A model generated the notes under the pieces. The model saw only the letters and a program-made list of their open reading frames with translations. It searched no databases and was not told where the DNA came from. 33,737 nucleotides of DNA from a virus. The stretch lies in the IMG/VR virus record IMGVR_UViG_3300007538_000095, positions 1 through 33,737 of that record; one strand, written 5' to 3'. The position numbers and the translations under genes were made by a program. This document shows, piece after piece, positions 17,524-27,048 of the stretch (position 1 is its first letter; the number at the start of each line of letters is the position of its first letter).

Positions 17524-19125
17524 ATGCCTGCATTAGTAACAGATAAATTTAGAATAATTAATGCAACGAGTTTTATTGATTCTGTTAATGACTCGTCGAA
17601 CTCTTTTTATGTTTTTGTGGGATTATCTAATCCGTCTGATCCTAGTGGAGGATATGGAAGAGATAGTGATTGGGATTCCAATACACCAAGTCCTATTGAT
17701 AATGTTGATTATTTAAATCATTATAAGTCAACAATTCTTTTTGGTAAAAAAATTACCTCTGCTAATATAAAAAGAGCAGTTAGAAAGATCACTTGGTCTT
17801 CTGGAACAACATATGAGATGTATCGATCTGATTATAGTATTTTAAATCCATCTCCAGTTTCTGGATCTTTAAGACTACATGATGCAAATTATTATGTTGT
17901 AAATTCAGATTTTAGAGTTTATATCTGTATTGATAATGGAGCTTCTGGAATTAATACTAGAGGCAATTCTTCTCAGGTTGAACCAACTTTTACTGATTTA
18001 GAGCCTTCTAAATTAAGTGATGGATATACTTGGAAGTATCTATACACAATATCTCCAAGTGATATTGTAAAATTTGATACTATTGAATATATTACTTTAC
18101 CAAATAATTGGTCAACTTCAACAGATCCTCAAATTTCTTCAATAAGAGACAATGGAGACTCTAGTGTAAATAACAATCAAATTAAAAAAGTATATATTGA
18201 AAATCAAGGATCTGGTTATAATAAAGTAACAGGAGATACTGCAAATATTATAGGAGATGGATCTGGTGGAGAAGTTTCATTAGTAGTTACATCGAATAAG
18301 ATTACAGATGTCATCGTTACTTCTGGAGGAAAAAATTATACTTATGGAATAATAGATTTGCAAACATCAACAGACAATATTCCAGGAACGTATGCAAATT
18401 TGATTCCAATAATACCACCATCAAAAGGACATGGATATGATTTATATGAAGAATTGGGAGCGGATAGAGTTTTAATTTATGCAAGATTTGATGATTCAAC
18501 TAAGGATTTTCCAATAGGTACACAATTCTCACAAATTGGAATATTAAAGAATCCAACTATTTTCGATTCTACGGGAGTTTCAACATCACTTTATACATCA
18601 AGTGAATTTTCTGCAGTTTATTCTGCAAAAGTTAATAATGTTACTGGCGCAAATACTTTGACTCCGGGAGAAAAGATACGTCAAAATGTAACTGGAGGCG
18701 TATCTTATGCATATGTTGCGTCATTTGAGCCTTTAAATTCTCAAGGAACAGAAGGAATTCTAAAATATTATAGAGATAGATCTCTCTATTATAATGGTGG
18801 TGGTGGATCAAATCATCAAGATTTTATCGGAATTAATACTTTTGTTGATAGTAATGGATCTTTACTCAAATTTGATAACAGTAGTACATCTAGTCAAATA
18901 TCATCAATTGATGGAGGCTTTACAGCATCTATTGATGAAACTTTTAGTGGAATAACAACTACGGTTACAAATAGCATAATAAATTTGGGAGTAGAATTTA
19001 ATAATGGAATTGCAGAACCTGAGATAAATAATAAGTCAGGAAGCGTAATTTATATTGATAACAGGGAAACAATTGCGCGAAATGCTAGACAAAAAGAAGA
19101 CGTTAAAATTATCCTAGAATTTTAA
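17524..19125 (+). CDS. 8: Baseplate wedge protein gp8 (T4-like, enlarged)
   Basis: gp8 is a dimeric wedge protein that binds gp7 and gp10. I chose the ATG at 17524 (MPALVTDKFRIINATSFIDS) because a late promoter lies just upstream and the product then begins like T4 gp8 (VTSKFRTEKMLNFYNS). Family features in order: YVFVGLSNPSDPSGG, a long middle with NYYVVNSDFRVYICIDNG, YTWKYLYTISPSDI (about 168-181), and a C-terminal SVIYIDNRETIARN...KIILEF that parallels T4 gp8's MIYMENRPPI...NILFTF. At 533 aa it is much longer than T4 gp8 (334 aa). Part of the extra length is a GxGY beta-repeat at about 230-275 (QGSGYNKVTG...GSGGEVSLVV). The next gene starts 2 nt after the stop. Confidence 0.85.
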   Translation: MPALVTDKFRIINATSFIDSVNDSSNSFYVFVGLSNPSDPSGGYGRDSDWDSNTPSPIDNVDYLNHYKSTILFGKKITSANIKRAVRKITWSSGTTYEMYRSDYSILNPSPVSGSLRLHDANYYVVNSDFRVYICIDNGASGINTRGNSSQVEPTFTDLEPSKLSDGYTWKYLYTISPSDIVKFDTIEYITLPNNWSTSTDPQISSIRDNGDSSVNNNQIKKVYIENQGSGYNKVTGDTANIIGDGSGGEVSLVVTSNKITDVIVTSGGKNYTYGIIDLQTSTDNIPGTYANLIPIIPPSKGHGYDLYEELGADRVLIYARFDDSTKDFPIGTQFSQIGILKNPTIFDSTGVSTSLYTSSEFSAVYSAKVNNVTGANTLTPGEKIRQNVTGGVSYAYVASFEPLNSQGTEGILKYYRDRSLYYNGGGGSNHQDFIGINTFVDSNGSLLKFDNSSTSSQISSIDGGFTASIDETFSGITTTVTNSIINLGVEFNNGIAEPEINNKSGSVIYIDNRETIARNARQKEDVKIILEF

Positions 19126-19127
19126 AA

Positions 19128-22100
19128 ATGGCTCAAAAAACAAATCTTAATGTAAGCCCTTATTTTGACGATTTTAATGAACCAAATATTGGTGGCAGAG
19201 ACAATAACTATTATAAGGTATTGTTTAAACCGGGGAGACCAATACAGGCTAGGGAATTAAATACTCTTCAATCAATACTTCAACATCAAGTAGAATCTTT
19301 TGGTAGTCATATTTTCAAAGAAGGATCTTTAGTAATACCTGGAAATATAACATATGATGATTCACTATTTGCTGTAAAGTTAAATTCAACTCAATCTGGA
19401 GTTGATCTATCTTTATATCTTTCTCAATTAATTGGCAAAACTATTACTGGAGATTCTTCAGGAGTTACTGCTACTGTTCAATTAGTTCAATTGACAAATA
19501 GTGAAGTTGAATACCCAACAATTTATGTAAAGTATATAAATTCAAATAATAATTTTGAACTTGCTCAGTTTGAAGATAATGAGCAACTTACAGCATCTGA
19601 ATTAATTACTTATGGTGGGAATACTATTGCAGCAAATACAGTTTTTGCTACAACAATCAATTCAGAATCAACATCAACAGGATCTGCAGTTTCTATTGGA
19701 GAAGGAGTTTATTTTGTTAGAGGATCTTTTGTTAAAGTAAAAAAACAAACAATAATATTAGATTATTATACAAATACTCCATCATATAGAGTCGGATTAA
19801 GAGTAACTGAAAAAATAATAACGGCTAAAGATGATTTTTATCTTTACGATAATGCAAAAGGATTTAATAATTATGCTGCTCCTGGAGCAGATAGATTTAA
19901 AATTGATTTAACTTTAACTAAGAAATTAATAACAGATAAAAATGATACTGATTTTATAGAATTATTAAGACTTAAAGATGGTGCTATTAAAAAAATAGAT
20001 GTTAGAACTAGTTATAATATCATAAGAGATTATTTGGCGCAAAGAACTTATGATGAATCGGGCGATTATACTGTAAAACCATTTGAAATAAGCCTTAATA
20101 ATTCTTTAAATAATTACCTTGGAAATAATGGAATTTTTTCGCAGGGAGAGACTACTGAAAAAGGCAATACACCATCAGATGATTTGATGTGTATTAAAGT
20201 ATCTCCTGGAAGAGCTTACGTTCAAGGGTATGATGTTGATAAAACAGGTATAGAAATTATTGATGTTGCTAAAACTAGAGAAACTCAGAATGTAGAATCA
20301 GTAAATATCCCATTTGAAATGGGGAATATGATTCGTATTAATAATGTTTCCGGATCTCCATTACAAAAAGGAATAATTAATTTACAAAGTGAAAGAAAAA
20401 ATAGCAATGAGACATCTGCCGGAATTACTGTAGGAAATGCCAGGGTTTATTCTTTCAACGTTACAGATGCAGCTTATTCAGATTCTTCAACAAATTGGGA
20501 TTTATATTTGTATGATATTCAAACATACACTGAATTAACATTAAATCAATCTGTTTCTAGCACAGAGGTTTTTGCGACTTCTTATATAAAAGGAAAAAAT
20601 AGTGGTGCTAGTGGATATGCAGTTAATGCTGGTTCTGGAACATCTGTTATAAACATAAGAGAAACTTCTGGAACATTTTCAGTTGGTGAGCAAATTTATA
20701 TTGATGGCGTAGATACTATTTCAAGAACCATTAAATCCTTTAAAGTTTTTAATGGTTCCGATATAAAATCAGTTTTCCAATCAACATCAGTAACTGGATT
20801 TACAACTGCTTTTGTTGCAGATGTTCAACTTGATAGAGTTTTAAGACCAGGAACTCTTACAGTTACTGGTAGTGATGGTTTAAGTGGAGTAGCTTCTGTT
20901 TCTTCTCCGAATACATTTAGTGGAATAAAAACTGGAGATATTATTAGATATCAGGTTCCTGGATCAACTGTAGAAACATATAATAAAGTTGATAGTATAG
21001 ACACTTCATTGTTAACAATGAATGTTGTTGGCGTATCTACAGTAACTAATGTTTGTGAAGGTGCTGTAGCCATAGGAACTTTTTCTGGAAATTATAGTGT
21101 TGGTGCATCTAGAATTAGAAATGAGGAAGAAGGATACTTATATGCACGAATTCCAAATTCAAATGTTTCAACAGTATATTTAAATGGATCTACAATTTCT
21201 TTTTCTGCCGACTCAAATACAACTTTTACAACGTCTGCTTCAGGAACTTTAACTGTAGATACTGGCAATTTCAATTTAGGTATAAATTCAACAACCGCAT
21301 TATTTGAAGCTTTTGATGAAGAAAGATATTCAATATTTTATACAGATGGTCAGATAGAAAATTTGACTAGCGATAAAGTTGAAATAGATTTAGTTAATAA
21401 TAGAGTAACTTTCAATAATATAAGAGCAAGTGAAAGTGTCTCTAATATTAAAGCAACTTTTGTAAAACAAGGAATTCAAAGTAAAGTAAAGCAATATAAT
21501 AGAAGTCAAACATTAGATATAACCTTATCTAAAGATAAGAATTCTGGAGTTGGAGTTAATACATCTTTAAATGATGGATTAACATTTAGCAATTATTATG
21601 GATTGAGAGTTCAAGACGAAGAAATTAGTTTAAACTATCCAGATGTTGTAAAAATTATTGCTGTGTATGAATCTTTAGATACTTCAGCTCCAGTTTTGGA
21701 TAAAGTAACTTTTAGTTCATTACTAGATGTTGACACAAATGCAATTATTGGCGAAAATATTATTAGTGATACTAGTAAAACAGTCGCTAGAATTGTATCA
21801 AAACCGACAACAGATACCTTGGGAATTGTTTATTTAAATGAGGGAACTTTTACTACTAATGAGGAAGTTAGATTTGAAGAGTCTGGATTGATTGGAAATG
21901 TTAGTTCTATAATTAATGGCGAATATAGAGATATAAGTAATAAGTTTGTGTTGGATGGAGGTCAACGAGATCAATATTATGATTATTCAAGAATTGTAAG
22001 AGAAGGGAATCAAAATCCACCTTCAAGAAGACTTCTAATAATATTCGATCATTACACAATTCCAGATGGAGATACTGGAGATGTATTCAGTGTCAATAGT

Positions 22101-25100
22101 TATGGTGGAGAAAGATTTTTATCAGATATTCCAAATATTGGAATGAATGAAGTTAGAGCGTCAGATACATTAGATTTTAGACCTAGAGTTCAACAATTTT
22201 CAGGATCTAGTGCTTCTCCATTTGATTTTAGTTCTAGAAATTTTGCAAGTACTCCAAAGATTATTGTTTCTCCAAATGAGAGTGCTTTAATCGGTTATGA
22301 TTTTTATCTTGGAAGAATTGATAGATTATATCTCGATAAGACTGGATTATTTAAAGTAATTCAAGGAAATCCAGCAATAGCTCCATTGCCACCAAAAAAT
22401 CCTGATGGAGCAATGCTTATTGCAAGCATAAACATCCCACCATACCTCTATAACCCCTCTAACGCTGGTGTTCAGATGGTGGATAATAGAAGATATACAA
22501 TGCGTGATATTGGCAGGATAGAAGACCGTGTAGAGGTCTTAGAGAGAGTAACTTCTCTGTCACTACTTGAATTAAACACTCAGACTTTACAAATTAGAGA
22601 TGCTCAAGGATTTGATCGCTTCAAGAGTGGATTTTTTGTAGATGACTTTAAAAATCGTGATTTTGCAGATCCGTTATCAAGAATTGGAATTGATCAAGAA
22701 AATTCAGAATTAAATACTCCACTAAGAAGTAATAGTTTAAGTTTAAAACCAATTACTGCACAAAATATAGCAGATAATCAAATTGATTATACTGAAAATT
22801 ATGTTCTTTTAGATTCAAATGTTCAAAAATCTGGAGAAGCAATAACTTTAAAGTATGAATCGATTGATTGGCTAGAGCAATCTTTTGCAACTAAAGTTGA
22901 AAATGTAAATCCATTCCAAGTAGTTAGTTATACTGGAACAGTGACTTTGGATCCTTCAGAAGATAGTTGGGTCAGATTGAGAAGAAGACTTCCCAATAGA
23001 TCGGTTAATGGTGGATTTTTTATAGTTGGTGGAGGTGGAGCTTTTAGATGGTCTATTCAGTCTGTAACTAGAGATGTTGTTGTTGCATCTGGTGCTGAAG
23101 AATTTATGAGATCTAGAAATGTTAAGTTCAGTGCTGTTAATTTAAAGCCGCTTACTCGTTATTATCAATTTTTAGATGGCGTAAGTGGAGTAGACTTTAT
23201 TCCAAAATTGGTTGAAATTGCAAATGACTCAACATTGGAAAATTATGGAGCTTCTGGAGCATTTACTGTAGGTGAAACGGTAGTAGGATCATTTAATGGT
23301 GAAAATTTAATTAGTTTTAGAGTTGCAAATTCAAATCATAAAATAGGCCCCTTTAATAATCCAACATATACTTTTACTGCAAATCCATATTTAAGTTCTG
23401 AAAATATTCCTTCATCTTATAGTGCTTCTTCAAAAACTTTGAATATTGATATAGCATCAATGTCAGAGGAAGTTCAAGGTCTATACTTTGGATACCTGGT
23501 CAAGGGAATGAAATTAGTAGGTCAAACGAGTGGGTCTGTTGCTTATGTGAAAGATTTAAAATTGGTGTCTGATTTTAATGGATTTTTAGAAGGTTCTTTC
23601 TTCTTAAGAAATCCATACGTAGATCCACAACCTGCTGTTAAAGTTGAAACAGGAACAAAAGTTTACAAATTAACAAGTAGCGCAATTAATGCAATTCCAT
23701 TACCAGGAAGTAAATTAATATCTTCTGGAGAAACTCTTTATAGATCACAGGGTATTTGGCAAGATAGGCAATTTGTAACTACAACAACATTTGTTGGCAT
23801 ATACTATGATCCTCTTGCACAATCATTCTCTGTTGGTGGCGTTGTTCAGGCTCCGGGAATAGGAACTAGAGATGATGATCAGGATGGTGTTTTTCTTACT
23901 GCTGCCGATTTATTCTTTGCAAATAAAGATCCAGGCAATGCTCCTGTAACTGTTCAAATTAGAACTATGGAACTTGGAACTCCAACAAGTGTTGTCTTAG
24001 GCAAAGAAGTTGTTTTAAATCCAGATCAAATTCAAACATCAAGAGATGCTAGTGTTGCAACTCGTGTGACATTTGAATATCCAATATATCTTGCTCCAGG
24101 TGCAGAATATGCGATTGTTTTATTAGCACCACAATCAGATCAATATGAGGTTTGGGTTGCAGAGATGGGAGAAAAAACCATTGAAACTGCAGAGTTACCA
24201 GATTCTCAAGCAATTAGATATGCTCAACAGTTTGCTATTGGTAGTTTGTTCTTATCGCAAAATGGAACAATTTGGACGGCAAATCAATATGAAGATATGA
24301 AATTTAAGCTTTATAAAGCTAAATTTACATCTTCTGCAGGAAGTGCATTTTTCCATAATCCGACATTAGATGAAAGCAATGATTATGTTCCAACTTTAGA
24401 GTCTGATCCAATTACAATTCTACCAAGAAGAGTTAATTTGGGAATTACTACTCTCACTGATGATTCTTTAATAGGAATCTTAACCACTGGTAGAAAAGTA
24501 TCTAGCACAAGTAAAACATACAATTATGGAACAATTGTTGGTAGAGGATCTTCTGTAACTGATGTTGCCATTACTGATGGCGGTTCAAATTATACTACCA
24601 CCAATCCAGTTAGCACTTTTGCAATTACTGGAAATGGTAGTGGATTAACTTTGAATATGACTGCTACTAACGGTATAATTGATGGTGCAACTCCAGTTGC
24701 ATTTGGAAATGGATATCAAGTTGGTGACGTTGTTGGTATTCAAACAAGCACAGTTTCTCCACCCGCTGGTAGAGAAGCAAGAATTACAATTACGGGAATT
24801 GGAACAGGATCAGACACATTATACTTGTCAAATGTTCAAGGTGAAGAGTTCTCTGGAACTTTAACATATTATGATAATAGTGGAACCGTTCAAACTGCTA
24901 CAGGAATTAATATTGATTCTTCAACTCCTGTTGGTGGAGTAAATGATGGAAATTATTTTAGAATTAATCATTTAAATCATGGCATGTATTCGAGTACAAA
25001 CAAAGTTACAATTTCTGATGTAATTGGAGATATTAAACCAGCAAAATTACAAAATGCATTATTAGCTACTGATACAACTATCAATATTGGATCCGCTTCA

Positions 25101-26321
25101 ACATCAAATTTCGCAAATTTTGAAGGTCAGTCGGTTCCGGGTGGATATACTGGTTATATAAAAATTGAAAATGAGATTATCAAATATGAAAGTGTTGGGG
25201 CAGATACTTTAGAAACAATTACTAGAGGTCAAGATGGAACAATTGCCCTAGATTATCCAGCAGGAACTTTGGTTTACAAATATGAGTTGGGTGGAGTTTC
25301 TTTAAGAAGAATTAATACAACTCATAATGTAAGTAATACTGATATTGACATTGATAGTCACTATGTAGAATTTAACAGAAGTGGTTCAGTTATATTGCCA
25401 CAATCAAATAACAATGAAAATAGAAGTTCAGATGGATCAACATCAGGAACTCCACAGTTGTCATTCAATCAAAATCTTGTATGTGGAAAATCTATCGTAA
25501 AATCAACTGAAAATATTATTTTCAACCAAGTCAATCCTCATGTAGACGTACTTACACCAGGATCGTTTACTTCTGTAGGGTCTCAAATTAGAACAGTTAG
25601 TGGAACTAGTGTAAGTGGAAATGAAGTTCCATTTGTTGATCAGGGTTATGAAAATGTGGAAATTGGTGTTGAAAATAGACTTACTTCGTCTAGAATAGTA
25701 TGCTCACAAATTAATGAAAATACTCATCTATCATCATCATTAAGAAATAAATCTTTTACATTAAAGGCAGATCTATCTTCTACAAATGAGAATTTATCTC
25801 CTATTATTTTCTGGAAAACATCTTCTGTAGAATTTTCTAGCAACACATTGAATAGACCAATAACAAATTATCCTGGAGATGATCGTGTAAATCTTATTCA
25901 AGGTGATCCACATGCTGCTGTTTATATTTCAAGACCAGCAATGCTATCCAATCCAGCAACCTCATTGAAAGTTATAGTTTCTGCATACAGACATTCTTCA
26001 GCAGATTTTAGAGTTCTTTATAGTTTGATAAGACCAGATTCTGCAGAAGTTGAACAATCTTTTGAACTATTTCCAGGATATGATAATTTATCAATAGATA
26101 ATAATACTGACGGATTCTTAGATGTTATAGATGAGTCTAAAAACAGTGGATTGCCTGATATAGAAATGCCTTCAAGTTTGGAAGATGAATTCTTAGAATA
26201 TGAGTTTAGTGTAAATAATCTTCCAAGTTTTACTGGATATAGAATTAAAATAGTAATGTCTGGAACAGATCAAGCACATGCCCCAAGATTTAGAGATCTA
26301 AGAACCATAGCATTAGCATAA
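19128..26321 (+). CDS. Giant DUF4815-like virion structural protein (2397 aa)
   Basis: The N-terminus (NLNVSPYFDDF...YKVLFKPGRPIQARELNTLQS) matches the DUF4815 type of phage virion protein. A conserved helical segment RYTMRDIGRIEDRVEVLERV lies near 1120-1140 and probably closes the N-terminal part. A second conserved part begins near 1563 (YDPLAQSFSVGG) with a beta-sandwich pattern through about 1720. Near 1805-1890 are GxNY/GxGY repeats, followed by an IKIENEIIKYE unit like those in the 4106-aa giant. The C-terminus from about 2245 is compact (DPHAAVYISRPAML...RFRDLRTIALA). It occupies the place of T4 genes 9-12, which suggests a peripheral baseplate or fibre-connector role; this is inference from position. 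It sits 2 nt after gp8, and its stop overlaps the next ATG (TAATG). Confidence 0.82.
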   Translation: MAQKTNLNVSPYFDDFNEPNIGGRDNNYYKVLFKPGRPIQARELNTLQSILQHQVESFGSHIFKEGSLVIPGNITYDDSLFAVKLNSTQSGVDLSLYLSQLIGKTITGDSSGVTATVQLVQLTNSEVEYPTIYVKYINSNNNFELAQFEDNEQLTASELITYGGNTIAANTVFATTINSESTSTGSAVSIGEGVYFVRGSFVKVKKQTIILDYYTNTPSYRVGLRVTEKIITAKDDFYLYDNAKGFNNYAAPGADRFKIDLTLTKKLITDKNDTDFIELLRLKDGAIKKIDVRTSYNIIRDYLAQRTYDESGDYTVKPFEISLNNSLNNYLGNNGIFSQGETTEKGNTPSDDLMCIKVSPGRAYVQGYDVDKTGIEIIDVAKTRETQNVESVNIPFEMGNMIRINNVSGSPLQKGIINLQSERKNSNETSAGITVGNARVYSFNVTDAAYSDSSTNWDLYLYDIQTYTELTLNQSVSSTEVFATSYIKGKNSGASGYAVNAGSGTSVINIRETSGTFSVGEQIYIDGVDTISRTIKSFKVFNGSDIKSVFQSTSVTGFTTAFVADVQLDRVLRPGTLTVTGSDGLSGVASVSSPNTFSGIKTGDIIRYQVPGSTVETYNKVDSIDTSLLTMNVVGVSTVTNVCEGAVAIGTFSGNYSVGASRIRNEEEGYLYARIPNSNVSTVYLNGSTISFSADSNTTFTTSASGTLTVDTGNFNLGINSTTALFEAFDEERYSIFYTDGQIENLTSDKVEIDLVNNRVTFNNIRASESVSNIKATFVKQGIQSKVKQYNRSQTLDITLSKDKNSGVGVNTSLNDGLTFSNYYGLRVQDEEISLNYPDVVKIIAVYESLDTSAPVLDKVTFSSLLDVDTNAIIGENIISDTSKTVARIVSKPTTDTLGIVYLNEGTFTTNEEVRFEESGLIGNVSSIINGEYRDISNKFVLDGGQRDQYYDYSRIVREGNQNPPSRRLLIIFDHYTIPDGDTGDVFSVNSYGGERFLSDIPNIGMNEVRASDTLDFRPRVQQFSGSSASPFDFSSRNFASTPKIIVSPNESALIGYDFYLGRIDRLYLDKTGLFKVIQGNPAIAPLPPKNPDGAMLIASINIPPYLYNPSNAGVQMVDNRRYTMRDIGRIEDRVEVLERVTSLSLLELNTQTLQIRDAQGFDRFKSGFFVDDFKNRDFADPLSRIGIDQENSELNTPLRSNSLSLKPITAQNIADNQIDYTENYVLLDSNVQKSGEAITLKYESIDWLEQSFATKVENVNPFQVVSYTGTVTLDPSEDSWVRLRRRLPNRSVNGGFFIVGGGGAFRWSIQSVTRDVVVASGAEEFMRSRNVKFSAVNLKPLTRYYQFLDGVSGVDFIPKLVEIANDSTLENYGASGAFTVGETVVGSFNGENLISFRVANSNHKIGPFNNPTYTFTANPYLSSENIPSSYSASSKTLNIDIASMSEEVQGLYFGYLVKGMKLVGQTSGSVAYVKDLKLVSDFNGFLEGSFFLRNPYVDPQPAVKVETGTKVYKLTSSAINAIPLPGSKLISSGETLYRSQGIWQDRQFVTTTTFVGIYYDPLAQSFSVGGVVQAPGIGTRDDDQDGVFLTAADLFFANKDPGNAPVTVQIRTMELGTPTSVVLGKEVVLNPDQIQTSRDASVATRVTFEYPIYLAPGAEYAIVLLAPQSDQYEVWVAEMGEKTIETAELPDSQAIRYAQQFAIGSLFLSQNGTIWTANQYEDMKFKLYKAKFTSSAGSAFFHNPTLDESNDYVPTLESDPITILPRRVNLGITTLTDDSLIGILTTGRKVSSTSKTYNYGTIVGRGSSVTDVAITDGGSNYTTTNPVSTFAITGNGSGLTLNMTATNGIIDGATPVAFGNGYQVGDVVGIQTSTVSPPAGREARITITGIGTGSDTLYLSNVQGEEFSGTLTYYDNSGTVQTATGINIDSSTPVGGVNDGNYFRINHLNHGMYSSTNKVTISDVIGDIKPAKLQNALLATDTTINIGSASTSNFANFEGQSVPGGYTGYIKIENEIIKYESVGADTLETITRGQDGTIALDYPAGTLVYKYELGGVSLRRINTTHNVSNTDIDIDSHYVEFNRSGSVILPQSNNNENRSSDGSTSGTPQLSFNQNLVCGKSIVKSTENIIFNQVNPHVDVLTPGSFTSVGSQIRTVSGTSVSGNEVPFVDQGYENVEIGVENRLTSSRIVCSQINENTHLSSSLRNKSFTLKADLSSTNENLSPIIFWKTSSVEFSSNTLNRPITNYPGDDRVNLIQGDPHAAVYISRPAMLSNPATSLKVIVSAYRHSSADFRVLYSLIRPDSAEVEQSFELFPGYDNLSIDNNTDGFLDVIDESKNSGLPDIEMPSSLEDEFLEYEFSVNNLPSFTGYRIKIVMSGTDQAHAPRFRDLRTIALA

Positions 26322-26521
26322 TGATTCCAGTAAAAGGTCATCCACATTTATACCGAGATGAAAAATCCGGTGCTATAATTAATTGCGATAATCAATCTTA
26401 TCATCAATATATAAACTCTGTGAACGTTCGTAAGTCACAAAGACAGGAAATTGATGATTTAAAAAAAGATATCGCAGAAATAAAATCATTATTGAGGGAG
26501 ATTGTAAATGGATCCAGATAA
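26321..26521 (+). CDS. Small coiled-coil protein (66 aa)
   Basis: The ATG overlaps the giant's stop by one base, so translation is probably coupled; no separate ribosome site is visible. The N-terminal part (MIPVKGHPHLYRDEKSGAII) looks like a small folded tag with two histidines. The C-terminal part (QEIDDLKKDIAEIKSLLREI) is a clear amphipathic coiled coil with hydrophobics at heptad positions. The layout, a short head plus a coiled coil, suits an oligomeric assembly factor or minor virion protein. I recall similar small proteins in T4-like marine phages but know no function. It overlaps the next gene by 14 nt. Confidence 0.75.
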   Translation: MIPVKGHPHLYRDEKSGAIINCDNQSYHQYINSVNVRKSQRQEIDDLKKDIAEIKSLLREIVNGSR

Positions 26522-26678
26522 AATTAAACTAGAAAAAATGAATAAATTATTTGAATATGAAAAATTATCTAGAATGATTGATGATCTTAGCCAAGATGAA
26601 CTTAAAGATTTTGCAAAATGTTATTTGAAGCTTTATTTAAAGCAGCAGGAAACTCTTAGTTTTTTAGGAAGACTTTAA
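26508..26678 (+). CDS. Small helical protein (56 aa)
   Basis: Starts inside the end of the 66-aa gene, in another frame, with a strong GAGGGAG ribosome site at 26494-26500. The product MDPDKIKLEKMNKLFEYEKL and onward (SRMIDDLSQDELKDFAKCYL) is almost entirely helical and charged, with one cysteine and no membrane segment. It ends QETLSFLGRL. I do not recognise a family. The good ribosome site, overlap with the upstream gene and clean stop just before a late promoter motif support a real gene. It may pair with the neighbouring coiled-coil protein, but that is guesswork from proximity. Confidence 0.65.
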   Translation: MDPDKIKLEKMNKLFEYEKLSRMIDDLSQDELKDFAKCYLKLYLKQQETLSFLGRL

Positions 26679-26679
26679 A

Positions 26680-26687
26680 TATAAATA
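26680..26687 (+). promoter_or_regulatory. T4-type late promoter (exact TATAAATA) before the 111-aa gene
   Basis: TATAAATA lies directly after the stop of the 56-aa gene, in the 33-nt gap, and ends 24 nt before the ATG at 26712. The extra 5 nt compared with the other late promoters here may leave room for a weak ribosome site (AAAG-TGA, about 26702-26708). Confidence 0.6.
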
Positions 26688-26711
26688 TCTAAAGGTATAT
26701 TAAAGTGAATA

Positions 26712-27047
26712 ATGGCGGTATATGTATCCAATATTGTAATTGAGCAGGGGTTTACTTTTGACACTTCGTTTCAATTAGAGGATACTAGAACTAATAATCC
26801 ATTAGATCTCAGCACGGCAACACCCTTTGCGCAGATGAGGAAACATCCTGCTAGCTCTACTTCTGTTTCATTTGCAACATCAGTAACTTCTCCGGAGCAG
26901 GGTATTGTTTCAATTTCACTTACTTCGTCACAAACTCTAGATTTAAAGCCAGGTAGATATGTTTATGACATAAAACTGCTTAATTATGGTAAAGAATTTA
27001 AAGCTGTTGAGGGAGCAGCATTAGTAAGAGCAGGAGTAACAAGGTAA
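26712..27047 (+). CDS. Small virion structural protein, adaptor-like (111 aa)
   Basis: A compact all-beta protein: VYVSNIVIEQGFTFDTSFQL, then DLSTATPFAQMRKHP, and GRYVYDIKLLNYGKEFKAVEGAALV at the end. The pattern of an 'EQG' strand, a 'DLS/T' turn, a 'QMRKH' strand and 'PGRYVYDI' is that of the small beta-sandwich domains used at the base of phage fibres and receptor-binding proteins (BppU-like N-terminal domains). No signal peptide. It starts a fresh late transcript and is followed after 1 nt by a fibre-like gene, so the two products probably act together, for instance as adaptor and fibre. The fold is inferred by eye; a role as a minor virion protein is likely. Confidence 0.65.
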   Translation: MAVYVSNIVIEQGFTFDTSFQLEDTRTNNPLDLSTATPFAQMRKHPASSTSVSFATSVTSPEQGIVSISLTSSQTLDLKPGRYVYDIKLLNYGKEFKAVEGAALVRAGVTR

Positions 27048-27048
27048 C

